From Hydrogenobaculum sp. Y04AAS1 (GTDB lineage Bacteria; Aquificota; Aquificia; Aquificales; Aquificaceae): DNA of 64,000 nt. This document shows positions 45,268 to 54,664 of this stretch, piece by piece; within the stretch, counting starts at the first letter, position 1; every line of letters starts with the position of its first letter. The translations under genes were made by a program, and so were the position numbers. A model generated the notes under the pieces. It was not told the origin of the DNA and ran no database searches. It worked only from the letters and a program-made list of their open reading frames with translations. The stretch covers positions 1 to 64,000 of the forward strand of contig NC_011126.1 of assembly GCF_000020785.1 (NCBI RefSeq), in the 5' to 3' direction.

Positions 45268-45276
45268 AAAACCTCC

Positions 45277-45777
45277 TTAGGAAGATGAAGGTATTTTTTC
45301 CAAAGCTTTTATACCTATATTTTGCAACTCTTGCAATACAGTTTTTATCAAATCTTCCATCTTAGAAGCGGTTTTCTCATGAAGCTCCAAAGACACATCA
45401 AAACTAACTGGTTCTATGCCAACAAGTATAAGGTTTTCTTTTACAGGTTTCCCTATTAGATCTAAAAGCGCTAAAACCTCGGAAAAACCCACCTCATGGG
45501 CCGATAGTTTATTCTTAAGATAGTACTTTTTTACCTCTTCGTTTCTAAAAACGTATAAGCTCCCTGGTGGCTTTCCGCCCATAACGGCATCCACCACCAG
45601 AAGATTGTCTACTCCATCTTGTAGCATATACATAATCTCAAGACCAAGCGTGCCGGCATCTATTATCTCTATAGAAGGTTCGAAGCTATATCTTTTTTCT
45701 ATCTCCTTTACAGCATGAACGCCCACGCCTTCATCTTGCAAAAGTATGTTTCCTATACCCATCAAAATTGTTCTCAT
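45277..45777 (-). CDS. hydrogenase maturation endopeptidase (HyaD/HupD type)
   Basis: Removes the C-terminal tail of the large subunit after nickel insertion. The 166-residue protein shows MGIGNILLQDEGVGVHAVKEI with the nickel-sensing Glu/Asp, then DAGTLGLEIMYML and VVDAVMGGKPPGSLYVF, and the third site His in SAHEVGFSEVLAL. Its ATG overlaps the cytochrome b stop (ATGA). The substrate tail is in the large subunit two genes upstream. Confidence 0.94.
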   Translation of the reverse strand: MRTILMGIGNILLQDEGVGVHAVKEIEKRYSFEPSIEIIDAGTLGLEIMYMLQDGVDNLLVVDAVMGGKPPGSLYVFRNEEVKKYYLKNKLSAHEVGFSEVLALLDLIGKPVKENLILVGIEPVSFDVSLELHEKTASKMEDLIKTVLQELQNIGIKALEKIPSSS

Positions 45778-46469
45778 ACGTCAGATATATCAGCAGGTAC
45801 ATGGTCAAAAAACCTGTTGCCATTTACCATAGAAGATACTTCGCCATTTTTTTCCAATATATCCTCTCTTATAACCATATAAACGTGTATCACCACAAAA
45901 AGCACAATAATCCAAGCTACTATATGATGCCATCTATGAACTTGATACTCACCACCAAGCATAGGTATGACCCATCCAAATAGCTTGTCCCAAAACCCAC
46001 CTGGGTTTGATCTTCCAAACATTGCAAAGCCTGTTATCACTTGAAATATCAAAAGCAAAAAAATCCCAAAATAAGCGGTTCTTGCCAGAGGATTTCTTAT
46101 ATAGGTTTTATGGCTTTTGGTGATAAGAAGATAGTTTTTCAATGTATCAACAACGCCATCCCAATAAGCTTTTGTCCAAACTTTTGGTATTATGAGTCTA
46201 TCGGCTTTTCTAAAAGGTATTATACTAAATCTCAAAATAAGGGCTGCAAGAAGGATATAACCAAAGCTAAAGTGCAAAAGCCTTATCCAGTTCATGGTTA
46301 TAGCGTGAAGGTCGCCAAAAGTGGCACTGTATCCTACGTTTCCTATGAAAAATGGGTTTCCTATGTATATACCGGTTACAAACAAAACGCTTATAGCCAA
46401 AACCCATACCCAGTGGGCTATCCTTAGGGATGGGCTAAAAAGATAATACTTTTTAATATCCTTATTCAT
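45774..46469 (-). CDS. [NiFe]-hydrogenase b-type cytochrome
   Basis: A 231-residue membrane cytochrome with four hydrophobic segments that anchors the hydrogenase and takes electrons to the quinone pool. Heme-ligand-type His residues are visible in LRIAHWVWVLAI, RLLHFSFGYILLAA and QVHRWHHIVAWIIVLFVVIHVYM. The ATG at 46469 follows GGGGGT by 7 bases and overlaps the large-subunit gene by 8 bases. Confidence 0.94.
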   Translation of the reverse strand: MNKDIKKYYLFSPSLRIAHWVWVLAISVLFVTGIYIGNPFFIGNVGYSATFGDLHAITMNWIRLLHFSFGYILLAALILRFSIIPFRKADRLIIPKVWTKAYWDGVVDTLKNYLLITKSHKTYIRNPLARTAYFGIFLLLIFQVITGFAMFGRSNPGGFWDKLFGWVIPMLGGEYQVHRWHHIVAWIIVLFVVIHVYMVIREDILEKNGEVSSMVNGNRFFDHVPADISDV

Positions 46470-48363
46470 AACAAGCACCCCCTATCTTAAAGCTTACCAC
46501 TTCTTCTTTTTGTGTGTTGTAAACATGAGTAGAGCATGCTAAACAAGGATCAAAAGAGTGAATACTTCTTAATATCTCAAGGGGTTCTTTTGCTATAAGC
46601 ACTATTGTGTCTTGCATGGATCTTTCAAAGGCACCTTGTTGACCCTTCTCATCTCTTGGGGAGCCGTTCCATGTGGTGGGTACTACCGCTTGATAGTTTT
46701 CAATTTTCCCATCTTTTATGATACACCAATGCCCTAAAGCTCCTCTTGGTGCTTCAGTTATACCTACTCCTTTTGCTTGGCTTGGCCATGTGGATGGTTC
46801 CCATTTTTCCATGTTTGCCACAGACGTGTCCCCAGCTTTTATGTTGTCGTAGAGTTTTTTAAGGAAATAATTTGATGCATTTGCTCCCAGTTGACATTCT
46901 AAAGCTCTTGCTGCAGTTCTTCCTACGGTAGTAGGCATCCATACATGAGGAGGTAAGTTTAAAAGCTTTGAAACAAGGTCTATTTGATTTACCACCATTT
47001 CATCCATCCAAGAGGGTTTTATATGCCCTTGTTTTACTGCCGTATAAACTATCATATACCTTGCCAAAGGACCTACTTCTGCTGGTAAGTTTTTCCATCT
47101 TGGTTCTTTTATCCAAGAATATTTTCCGTTTTCGTCTAAATATTTCCAATGGGTTTTTGTGCCTTCTTTTGGTCCTGTATAATAAGGATCTGTTATACCG
47201 TTCCAAGGGTGTAGACCTTCGTTGTTGTTTGGATATTGATACCAAGAGTGCGTTACCCATTCTTGGATTATGTCTGGATTTGTGAGATCTTTGTTTGTAA
47301 GAGGATAATACTTGGCTTTGTCAACGCCTTGGGCAAAGTTTTCTACAACACCGTCTGAATGATAAAGTATCTTTTGGTGATAATCTCCGTTTTTTATGCT
47401 TTTATAAGGCTCATCTGGATAATCACCGTATCCTAAAACTCTTTCTTTTGATAAACCACCGCCGTAAGTCCAGCCTTTTTGAACATATATCTGACCTATA
47501 GCCAAAAGGTCTATCAGGTAAAACAAGTTTGCAGCTTCTGCTTGAGTGTATACAGCATCTTCTACCACCGCAAGGCGTTCCATATTTATAGGAGCGTTCA
47601 TATCGTCCATGGATATAGAACAGTTCATACCACCCACTATGTAGTGAGGATGAGGGTTTTTACCACCAAACACCACGTGAGGTATAACAAGCTCTCTTTG
47701 AACATCCAGCATATTTAGATAATGTGATACAGCTATAAGATGCACTTCTGGAGGAAGCATTTTATAATCAGGGTGGTCCCACCAGTTGGCGGCAAATATA
47801 CCAAGTTGTCCGCTTTGCACAAGGTTTTTTATCTTATCTTGAAAGGTTTTAAAATACCCTGGCGTTGCTTTTGGAAACTTCCTTGGATAAGCGTTACCAC
47901 CAAGAAAATCCGTATACAAAGATATGATACCACCGTAAGTTTGAAGTATTTGATTTTGCAAAGCCGCTGTAGCTACAGGATCTGCCTTTACAGCCTCCAA
48001 AGGAGATACCCAGTCAAGAGCGTGAAGATGATAAAAATGTACCAAATGATCATGGGCATACAAAGTCCCAAGCATTATGTTTCTTATGTAGTTTGCGTTT
48101 TTAGGTATCTCTATATCAAGGGCGTCTTCTATATTTCTTACTGAAGCTAAAGCGTGGATAGTGGTGCAAACCCCACATATACGTTGTGTAAAAGCCCATA
48201 CTTCCCTTGGGTCTCTATTTTTTACTATAAGCTCAATACCCCGCCACATCGTACCTGCTGATACGGCGTTTGTTACTTTGTGAGATGGCTCATCTACTTC
48301 TATCTCAAGCCTTAAATGCCCTTCTATCCTAGACACTGGGTCTATAACAACTCTTGAACTCAT
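46462..48363 (-). CDS. [NiFe]-hydrogenase large subunit, group 1
   Basis: Carries the NiFe site. The N-terminal motif RICGVCTTIHA (Cys63, Cys66) and the C-terminal motif DPCLACSTH (Cys607, Cys610, His613) supply the four nickel ligands. A 20-residue tail after His613 is the predicted peptide cut off by the endopeptidase gene two downstream. 633 residues, somewhat longer than classical enzymes of about 560-600. AGGAGG precedes the ATG. Direct downstream neighbour of the small subunit gene. Confidence 0.97.
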   Translation of the reverse strand: MSSRVVIDPVSRIEGHLRLEIEVDEPSHKVTNAVSAGTMWRGIELIVKNRDPREVWAFTQRICGVCTTIHALASVRNIEDALDIEIPKNANYIRNIMLGTLYAHDHLVHFYHLHALDWVSPLEAVKADPVATAALQNQILQTYGGIISLYTDFLGGNAYPRKFPKATPGYFKTFQDKIKNLVQSGQLGIFAANWWDHPDYKMLPPEVHLIAVSHYLNMLDVQRELVIPHVVFGGKNPHPHYIVGGMNCSISMDDMNAPINMERLAVVEDAVYTQAEAANLFYLIDLLAIGQIYVQKGWTYGGGLSKERVLGYGDYPDEPYKSIKNGDYHQKILYHSDGVVENFAQGVDKAKYYPLTNKDLTNPDIIQEWVTHSWYQYPNNNEGLHPWNGITDPYYTGPKEGTKTHWKYLDENGKYSWIKEPRWKNLPAEVGPLARYMIVYTAVKQGHIKPSWMDEMVVNQIDLVSKLLNLPPHVWMPTTVGRTAARALECQLGANASNYFLKKLYDNIKAGDTSVANMEKWEPSTWPSQAKGVGITEAPRGALGHWCIIKDGKIENYQAVVPTTWNGSPRDEKGQQGAFERSMQDTIVLIAKEPLEILRSIHSFDPCLACSTHVYNTQKEEVVSFKIGGACYE

Positions 48364-48366
48364 ATA

Positions 48367-49437
48367 TCAACCCTCCTTTTTACCAGAGCGTATTTTACTT
48401 ATAACACCGTGAGCTATCGCTCCTACTGCCACAGCGCCTACTGCCACCGCACCTACTTTATCTGCATTTGACTCTGTACCTATAAATGGTATGTTTTGCT
48501 CTCTACTGTAGAAGTCTCCATTATCCCAAAATCCGTCCGCCGAACATCCAATACATCCATGTCCAGATTGTATAGGATAAGAAAGTCCGTTATACCATCT
48601 TAAATTCCCGCAAGAGTTGTAGGTGGTCGGCCCTCTGCATCCCATCTTGTAAAGACACCATCCTTTTTTGGCACCTTCGTCGTCAAACTGCTCCACATAC
48701 ATACCTTCGTTGAAAAACGGTCTTCTGTAGCATGTATCGTGTATACGATTTCCATAAAACATCTTTGGTCTTCCTTGAGAGTCAAGAGGGGGTAATTTTC
48801 CAAAAAGCACCGTATACATGATGGTTCCAGTCATTACTTCTGGTATTGGTGGACATCCTGGTATTTTAACGATAGGCTTATCTGTTATTACCTTATCAAT
48901 AGGTACAGCCGTTGTAGGGTTTGGCTTGGCAGCTTGCACACAACCCCAAGACGCACAAGAACCCCATGCTATCACAACTTTTGCACCTTCTGCTGCTTTT
49001 TTCAAGCCTTCTAAGAAAGGTTTACCTCCCACAACGCAATACATTCCGTCGTCTCCAAGAGGTGGATTTCCCTCCACTGCCAATATGTATTCTCCATGGT
49101 ATTTTTTCATTATATCTTCTTTGTGCTTTTCTAAGGCTTCTCCGGCTGCCGCTGATAGCGTATCATCGTACTCTAAAGATATCATAGTAAGAAGCACATC
49201 TGAGGCCAAAGGTGTAGCTGATCTTATGAAGGATTCAGAGCAACATGTACACTCAAGCCCATGTATCCATATCACTGGTACTCTTGGCTTGGTTTCCATC
49301 GCCTCTACTACTTTTGGTATCAAAGCAGGTGGTAAACCCATAAGACCAGTGATGATAGCTGAGAACTTCATGAACTCCCTCCTACTCACCCCGTGTCTTT
49401 TGAGGGCTTCCCAAAAGGTCTCTTTTCCATCTATCAT
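48367..49437 (-). CDS. [NiFe]-hydrogenase small subunit with six proximal-cluster cysteines
   Basis: Electron-transfer subunit of 356 residues. A Tat signal (VSRREFMKF, residues 18-25) sends the folded dimer across the membrane, and a C-terminal hydrophobic helix (about 326-346) anchors it. Proximal-cluster cysteines are Cys63, 65, 66, 161, 166 and 195. The extra Cys65 and Cys166 match in spacing the two supernumerary cysteines (19 and 120 in mature E. coli Hyd-1) that make a [4Fe-3S] cluster in oxygen-tolerant hydrogenases. The distal and medial cluster motifs ([23 protein letters not shown]) are present. First gene of the operon. Confidence 0.96.
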   Translation of the reverse strand: MIDGKETFWEALKRHGVSRREFMKFSAIITGLMGLPPALIPKVVEAMETKPRVPVIWIHGLECTCCSESFIRSATPLASDVLLTMISLEYDDTLSAAAGEALEKHKEDIMKKYHGEYILAVEGNPPLGDDGMYCVVGGKPFLEGLKKAAEGAKVVIAWGSCASWGCVQAAKPNPTTAVPIDKVITDKPIVKIPGCPPIPEVMTGTIMYTVLFGKLPPLDSQGRPKMFYGNRIHDTCYRRPFFNEGMYVEQFDDEGAKKGWCLYKMGCRGPTTYNSCGNLRWYNGLSYPIQSGHGCIGCSADGFWDNGDFYSREQNIPFIGTESNADKVGAVAVGAVAVGAIAHGVISKIRSGKKEG

Positions 49438-49450
49438 AAAAGCCTCCTTC

Positions 49451-49499
49451 TGAATAAATATTCATTAATTATACTAGCACTTTTAATATTTCTTGTCAA
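49451..49499 (-). promoter_or_regulatory. hydrogenase operon promoter with palindromic operator
   Basis: On the minus strand: TTGACA (49499-49494), 17 bases, TAGTAT (49476-49471), which overlaps TATAAT at 49473-49468. The inverted repeat TGAATA-N2-TATTCA lies at 49451-49464, across the expected start site and just before the AGGAGG of the small-subunit gene. This is a typical place for a repressor site. Bases 49500-49660 are AT-rich with nothing else seen. Confidence 0.6.
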
Positions 49500-49662
49500 T
49501 GATTTCTTTTTATAAAAGCAATAAGACATATTTATAGGTTTATAACGAAGATATTATTACACAAAAACCTTTTAAAGTCTTTTGAAATGTCTAACTATGT
49601 AAGTGTATTATAAATATTTTTATATTTCAATTCTGCTGCATTTCATACAAAAAAAAACGATT

Positions 49663-49668
49663 TATAAT
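49663..49668 (+). promoter_or_regulatory. -10 box of the chemoreceptor gene
   Basis: TATAAT 31 bases before the ATG at 49700, with a conventional leader containing GGAGG. No flagellar sigma-28 pattern is evident. Confidence 0.35.
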
Positions 49669-49699
49669 AGCAGGAAATTTTATATAAGTGGAGGTTAAT

Positions 49700-51844
49700 A
49701 TGACAAATATATCAGTGAAGACAAAGCTTTATATCTTGGGTGCAATAGTGGCTTTTTTTGGTGTTGTTATAGGGGCTATCGTCTTTTATAATACCCATAA
49801 AGCAGTAGCTCAAATGGACCAAGAAAAGTATTGTCTTAAAGTAGCCGATCCTCTTTATGAGATGCTTATAGAACTTCAAACGGCTAGGATGTATAATAAG
49901 TCTTTGGCGGTGGGTGATAAAAGCTATAAAACACCTTTGGAAAATACTTTTAACAAAATAGACAAGATTTTATCAAAACTTTCTTTATTGGATAAAAAAT
50001 ATGGGAAAAAACTTGATATGAACAAAAGTTTTGCTGAGCTTTTATCTATGTATGACAACCTTAAGCAAAATGCTTATAGTTTTAATCCGTATCAAGTGAA
50101 TAAAAATTATGATACCATATCTAACTTTTTAACAGATAAACTTATTATAAGAGATTGTTATATAAGAGGAAAACTTATCAAAGATCCTGATTTTGCGGAT
50201 TCTACTGCCATAACTGGATTTTTTGGAAATCAGCCTCATATTATTTTAAAAGTCGGTAAACTTCAAAGTAAATCTTTTGAGCTTATAAATATATCTAAAC
50301 AAAACGCAACTTCAAACACTGCTCAAAGTACAAATTCAACATCAAACCTAAACAATAGCTTAAACCAACAGAGCGCTTCTAATCAACAAAACACATATAT
50401 ACACCATTTGGTTATGGATATCTCAAGTTTGTTGAGCAGCATAAGAGAACATATTCATTACGCTTGTTTATTTTACAACGAGAGCGCCAGAGCCAATAAG
50501 TTTTACAACGAAATACATCTGTCTGCCAACGCTTATAAAAGATATATAAACGATACTTTTAAACCCATTATAGAAAAAATATTGGATAATCCAGAGAGTG
50601 CCTATATTTACAAAGAGCAGTTTGTGAGCTCTCTTTCAAAGCTACAAACTCTTTCTAACGCATTATCAAGAGATACAATTCATACGTTAGAAAAATCTGT
50701 AAATATTAGAGATGCAAAAGACCATGAAGTACTTTATGTAAGTCTATTTGTGGTAAGTATAGGCATAGTATTATCTATGTGGTTTGTATATTTGACGATA
50801 AAGAGTATAGATAACAACGTAAGTATATTAAATAGAGTTGCAAATGAATTTAAAAACGGTAATCTAAATATAAAAGCTGAGATACGTTATCAAGATGAAA
50901 TAGGTAAGGCAATAGAAAGTTTGGTAGATGGAGTTGGTACGGCAAACAGCATATTGCAAGATATAAAATCTACTATCGAGAGAATGGGAAGCTTAGATTT
51001 TACTAAAAATGTAGAGACTGATGCGGTAGGAGATTTTGAAGCTATCAAAAATGATGTCAACAAGTCTTTGGACGCTTTGAGAAAACTATTGCAAGCTATA
51101 ACAGAAAGCGTTGTAAAACTAGGTACAAGCATGGAAGAAACATCTGCCACTACAAACGCTTTGGCTTTAGACAATAAAAATCTCAACGAGCAGATAAATG
51201 CGTTGGCAAATTCTATAGAAGAGATATCTGCTACTGTTAACTCTATAGCCTCAAACATGACAGATACAAAAAATATCATAAACAAACTTTTTGAAATAGT
51301 AAACAAAGGAAAATTGGCGATAAATCAAACAAGAGTTGATGCTGATATGATGAGTGAGCTGGCAAAAAAGGCAGTCTCCATTGTAGATTCTATAGTGTTT
51401 ATAACAGAACAGACAAATCTTTTAGCTTTAAACGCTGCCATAGAAGCGGCCCGTGCAGGGGAAGCTGGGAGAGGATTCGCCGTTGTGGCAGATGAGGTGA
51501 AGAAACTGGCTGAAAAAGCCGGTGGTTTTGCAAAGAACGTATCAGATATTATATCTGATATAACAAAAGGTGTAAATTCAACTGTTAAGTCTATATTGAT
51601 GGTAGACGATTATTATAAAGATATAGAAAATTATACATCTAACGTACAAGAAGCTTCTCAATCCATATCTTCTGCCATAGAAGAGCAAAACGCTACTTTG
51701 AACATGCTAAACAACTCCATGTTAGATGTGAGGACGTTTTCTGACAAATTGGCGGCAGCTATAGAAGAGCTTTCAGCTACAGCAAAGTCATTGGCTGATG
51801 TAGCTCAAGAGCTTAAAATAGAAGTTACTAAATTTAAGTTTTAG
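49700..51844 (+). CDS. methyl-accepting chemotaxis protein
   Basis: A 714-residue chemoreceptor. TM1 is near residues 10-30, a long extracytoplasmic region (about 31-350) contains a low-complexity Asn/Ser/Gln stretch near 205-235, TM2 is near 350-370, then HAMP, a second HAMP-like segment and the signalling coiled coil with [20 protein letters not shown] and [21 protein letters not shown] lies 5 bases before the ATG at 49700. It is divergent from the hydrogenase operon and followed 9 bases later by the porin-like gene, so it may sense a substrate that enters through that porin (inference). Confidence 0.92.
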   Translation: MTNISVKTKLYILGAIVAFFGVVIGAIVFYNTHKAVAQMDQEKYCLKVADPLYEMLIELQTARMYNKSLAVGDKSYKTPLENTFNKIDKILSKLSLLDKKYGKKLDMNKSFAELLSMYDNLKQNAYSFNPYQVNKNYDTISNFLTDKLIIRDCYIRGKLIKDPDFADSTAITGFFGNQPHIILKVGKLQSKSFELINISKQNATSNTAQSTNSTSNLNNSLNQQSASNQQNTYIHHLVMDISSLLSSIREHIHYACLFYNESARANKFYNEIHLSANAYKRYINDTFKPIIEKILDNPESAYIYKEQFVSSLSKLQTLSNALSRDTIHTLEKSVNIRDAKDHEVLYVSLFVVSIGIVLSMWFVYLTIKSIDNNVSILNRVANEFKNGNLNIKAEIRYQDEIGKAIESLVDGVGTANSILQDIKSTIERMGSLDFTKNVETDAVGDFEAIKNDVNKSLDALRKLLQAITESVVKLGTSMEETSATTNALALDNKNLNEQINALANSIEEISATVNSIASNMTDTKNIINKLFEIVNKGKLAINQTRVDADMMSELAKKAVSIVDSIVFITEQTNLLALNAAIEAARAGEAGRGFAVVADEVKKLAEKAGGFAKNVSDIISDITKGVNSTVKSILMVDDYYKDIENYTSNVQEASQSISSAIEEQNATLNMLNNSMLDVRTFSDKLAAAIEELSATAKSLADVAQELKIEVTKFKF

Positions 51845-51853
51845 GATTTTGGT

Positions 51854-53233
51854 ATGAAAAAGGTTATTTTTGCTTTGGCTTTTTGTTTTATGGCATCTAA
51901 CTCTTACGGTGTTTTATTAAAAGCTTCAAACGATAAATTTGCAGACGTAGGTTTAAAGCTTTCTATATGGGCTCAAGACAATGGCAAAGTAACCACTAAC
52001 GATCACAAAAGCGTAAACTTTTCGGTAGAAAACGCAAGGCTTTATTTTGTAGGGCAGATTAACCCAGTGGTGCAATTTGGTGCAAATATTGATTTTTCTG
52101 ATAACAACGTTTTAATACCAGATGGTTCTGCTCGCTCTCACGATAAAATGCAGTATACTATCGTAAAAGACGCCTTTATTAATTTTAAATTTAAAAAATC
52201 TTTTCAGATTACCGCTGGTCTTTTTTTGGACCCTTGGTCAAGAATCCCTTTAGAAGATTTGTACTCTTTTATAGTGCCAATAGAAGATTACAACCCAGGT
52301 TTATCTGAAATAAATATAGATGGTGCTAGGCTTTTACAAACAAACTATGCTGTAAACCCAAATTACCTTAACTATGATGGTGTTTATAAATTTAAACCCT
52401 TTATAAAACCCCTTGTGTCTTTGACATTTGGTTCTGATGTAGGAAACGCCTTTAGGGATACAGGTATTGCTATTTGGGGTGATATAGCAAAACATACGGC
52501 GCTAAAGTACTATATTATGGTAGGCAACGGAAGATATGACTATCAATATGGTAACAACGCCAAAAGCAACCTAAAATACGGTTTTAGAATAGAACTTACA
52601 CTTACGTTTTTAGGCTATAAAGGAGAACCAGATTACGTAGATAAAGACATGTTTTTTGGAAAAAGGAAAACCCTTACATTTTCTTTTGCTTATCAACAGC
52701 AAAGAGTAGACTGCTCTAACCCTTGGCTAAACAGTGTAAATCAAACAAATATATGTAATGGTCAGACATCTTCCACCACAGCAAAAGCCTATACGTTTGA
52801 TGTGCTTTGGGAACAAAAGTTTGGTGATTTTGTACCAAATGTCCAAGGAGCATGGCTTCTTCAAAAAGATTTAGGCTTTTCAAAAGCTAATAGCAATATA
52901 TCACAACCAGAAGCGGAAGGCTATTATCTTCAAACACAGCTTTTATACGATAGATATATTGGCATCGGTAAACCAGCGCTTGTATTAAGATATGAAGAAG
53001 ACAAGAATAAAAACTATTATGTAGATCCAGTTAATCAAAATTCTTTTATAACCACAAAGGTATTTTTAACGGATGTATTTGTAAATTATTACATAGACAA
53101 CGAAAATGCAAACATGTCTTTTGGTGTTCAGTTTATAAATCCTGATGCAAATCTTATAAACGCAACTTCAAATGGCAAAGATAATATAAGGGCTTTTAAT
53201 GATTGGACTTTGGCTTTTAGGATAGTGTTTTAA
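51854..53233 (+). CDS. porin-like outer-membrane beta-barrel protein
   Basis: A 459-residue protein with a signal peptide (MKKVIFALAFCFMASNSYG) and alternating amphipathic strands over its whole length, ending in a C-terminal aromatic-rich strand (WTLAFRIVF, terminal Phe) typical of outer-membrane barrels. The pattern, including VKDAFINFKFKKSFQITAGLF, recalls phosphate-selective porin O/P proteins. Substrate unknown. Cotranscribed with the chemoreceptor by spacing. Confidence 0.8.
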   Translation: MKKVIFALAFCFMASNSYGVLLKASNDKFADVGLKLSIWAQDNGKVTTNDHKSVNFSVENARLYFVGQINPVVQFGANIDFSDNNVLIPDGSARSHDKMQYTIVKDAFINFKFKKSFQITAGLFLDPWSRIPLEDLYSFIVPIEDYNPGLSEINIDGARLLQTNYAVNPNYLNYDGVYKFKPFIKPLVSLTFGSDVGNAFRDTGIAIWGDIAKHTALKYYIMVGNGRYDYQYGNNAKSNLKYGFRIELTLTFLGYKGEPDYVDKDMFFGKRKTLTFSFAYQQQRVDCSNPWLNSVNQTNICNGQTSSTTAKAYTFDVLWEQKFGDFVPNVQGAWLLQKDLGFSKANSNISQPEAEGYYLQTQLLYDRYIGIGKPALVLRYEEDKNKNYYVDPVNQNSFITTKVFLTDVFVNYYIDNENANMSFGVQFINPDANLINATSNGKDNIRAFNDWTLAFRIVF

Positions 53234-53235
53234 CG

Positions 53236-53766
53236 TTACAATCTTTTTAAGTCTATCGTAGCTTTTCTTGTGACTATTCTTATCAACTTTGGAAAATCGT
53301 TTTGATGTGTTGAGCTATCGTACCATATAATTACTTTTCTGACATTGTTGCTATTTTTTACGTTAAAGAAATATATTTCGTTTTGCACGTTTTCTTCTGG
53401 TACTATTAAGATATTACCAACTTTTATGGGATTTCCTAACTCATAATGGGAATTTGTAAGCATAGATACAAAAAGCGGTATCCAGGCTTTTTCTTTCATT
53501 ATCTTTTCTTCGGTGTATATACGTTTTTTGCCGTTGGTTATTTCTTCTAAAAAGTAGCTGTCTCCATTTTTTTTAAACTTAAACTCATAGCTGTAAAATA
53601 TTGAAAAAAGTCCTTTTGTTTTACCTTCGCAATCTATGTTTTGTGGGCTTTTAATATCAACTGTTACTACTCCTGCTGATAGTCCTACAAAGTTTGTCTC
53701 ATACTTTAGGATGGCATCTCCATATGAAAAGCTAAAAAACAAAAGTATAAAAATTAAAAATCTCAT
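53236..53766 (-). CDS. exported protein, DUF3108-like
   Basis: A 176-residue protein with a clear signal peptide (MRFLIFILLFFSFSYG). The mature part has beta-strand-rich texture starting AILKYETNFVGLSAGVVTVDI, resembling the DUF3108 family of periplasmic proteins, but the match is by eye and weak. Convergent with the porin gene. Function unknown. Confidence 0.6.
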   Translation of the reverse strand: MRFLIFILLFFSFSYGDAILKYETNFVGLSAGVVTVDIKSPQNIDCEGKTKGLFSIFYSYEFKFKKNGDSYFLEEITNGKKRIYTEEKIMKEKAWIPLFVSMLTNSHYELGNPIKVGNILIVPEENVQNEIYFFNVKNSNNVRKVIIWYDSSTHQNDFPKLIRIVTRKATIDLKRL

Positions 53767-53795
53767 ATTATAAATATAAAACTTTTGATATGTGT

Positions 53796-53801
53796 TATAA
53801 T
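53796..53801 (+). promoter_or_regulatory. -10 box of the 53808 gene
   Basis: TATAAT ends 6 bases before the ATG at 53808, which supports that ATG over one at 53790 and implies a leaderless mRNA. Confidence 0.4.
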
Positions 53802-53807
53802 AAAATC

Positions 53808-54536
53808 ATGAAAAAGATATGTAGAGTAGCATGGAGCATAACTCATCAAGAGTTTACGGTGACGGATTATTATTATTTTTCTATTATTGAGAAAAGAGCC
53901 CCAGAGTTTGGGCTTCAGATTGACGAAGTGGATTCGTGGGATAAGCTTTTTGAATACGATACGATAGTGTTTAACTATCCAGAGATTCCATTCACTGAAA
54001 AAGAAGTCCAAGATGTTGTAAAAGCGGTGGAAGAGCTTGGCAAGAAGGTGATACTGCTTGGTTATTACAAAAACGAAGACCATATAGCAGACACTTGCAA
54101 CACGTTGGCAAGGGCTTTTGGCATGGAGCTAAACCCAGATGAAATAACGGATGAAGTATCAAATTACGACGGAGATAAGTATTTTGTTAAAAGCACAAAG
54201 GTAAGAAGATACAACAAAGGCTTAGACAACAAGGTAAATGTTAACGCTGTAGTGCTTCCTTGTACGTGCTCTATAAAAACCATAATGCCAGATATAAAGA
54301 TAGTGGTGGCTGGAGAGGAAACTGCAAAATCAAATATGGAAAACTACCCTCTTTTGATAGCGGATCATATTGCACCAGTAAGCGGTGGATATTTTACACT
54401 GGCTGGCACTTGCGTGTTTTGGGACAATTACGCTATGAGGCTTGAAGATAATCTAAACTTTGCTATGAACATGCTTTGGCATGAAACACCACCTCAAGAC
54501 AAAGAAAACGCCAAAGCTGTAAGGTTTGGTCTTTGA
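53808..54536 (+). CDS. conserved-looking protein of unknown function
   Basis: A 242-residue soluble protein I cannot assign. The N-terminal half looks like an alternating alpha/beta Rossmann-type domain (DTIVFNYPEIPFTEKEVQDVVKAVEELG then KVILLGYYKNEDHIADTCNTLARAFGM), similar in texture to GIFT/DUF4350-like domains that bind glycans or sit in gliding and ABC systems. The second half has VSGGYFTLAGTCVFWDN. It contains four cysteines. No signal peptide. It stands alone, beside tRNA-Cys. Confidence 0.7.
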   Translation: MKKICRVAWSITHQEFTVTDYYYFSIIEKRAPEFGLQIDEVDSWDKLFEYDTIVFNYPEIPFTEKEVQDVVKAVEELGKKVILLGYYKNEDHIADTCNTLARAFGMELNPDEITDEVSNYDGDKYFVKSTKVRRYNKGLDNKVNVNAVVLPCTCSIKTIMPDIKIVVAGEETAKSNMENYPLLIADHIAPVSGGYFTLAGTCVFWDNYAMRLEDNLNFAMNMLWHETPPQDKENAKAVRFGL

Positions 54537-54545
54537 TATATTAAA

Positions 54546-54617
54546 AGGCGACGAGCGGATTTGAACCGCTGTAGAGGGGATTTGCAGTCCCGCGCCTCGC
54601 CTCTCGGCCACGTCGCC
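54546..54617 (-). tRNA. tRNA-Cys (GCA)
   Basis: A 72-nt cloverleaf with acceptor GGCGACG paired to CGTCGCC and T as the encoded discriminator base. The anticodon loop CTGCAAA gives GCA. CCA is not encoded. Confidence 0.95.
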
Positions 54618-54664
54618 TAAATAAGCTGATTCTAATTAGCTTAATATTATACCACATGGAACTT

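Noticed and set aside
48818-49453. 211-codon open frame on the plus strand
   Set aside because: It is antisense to the hydrogenase small subunit, with no ribosome site and composition that follows the other strand's codons.
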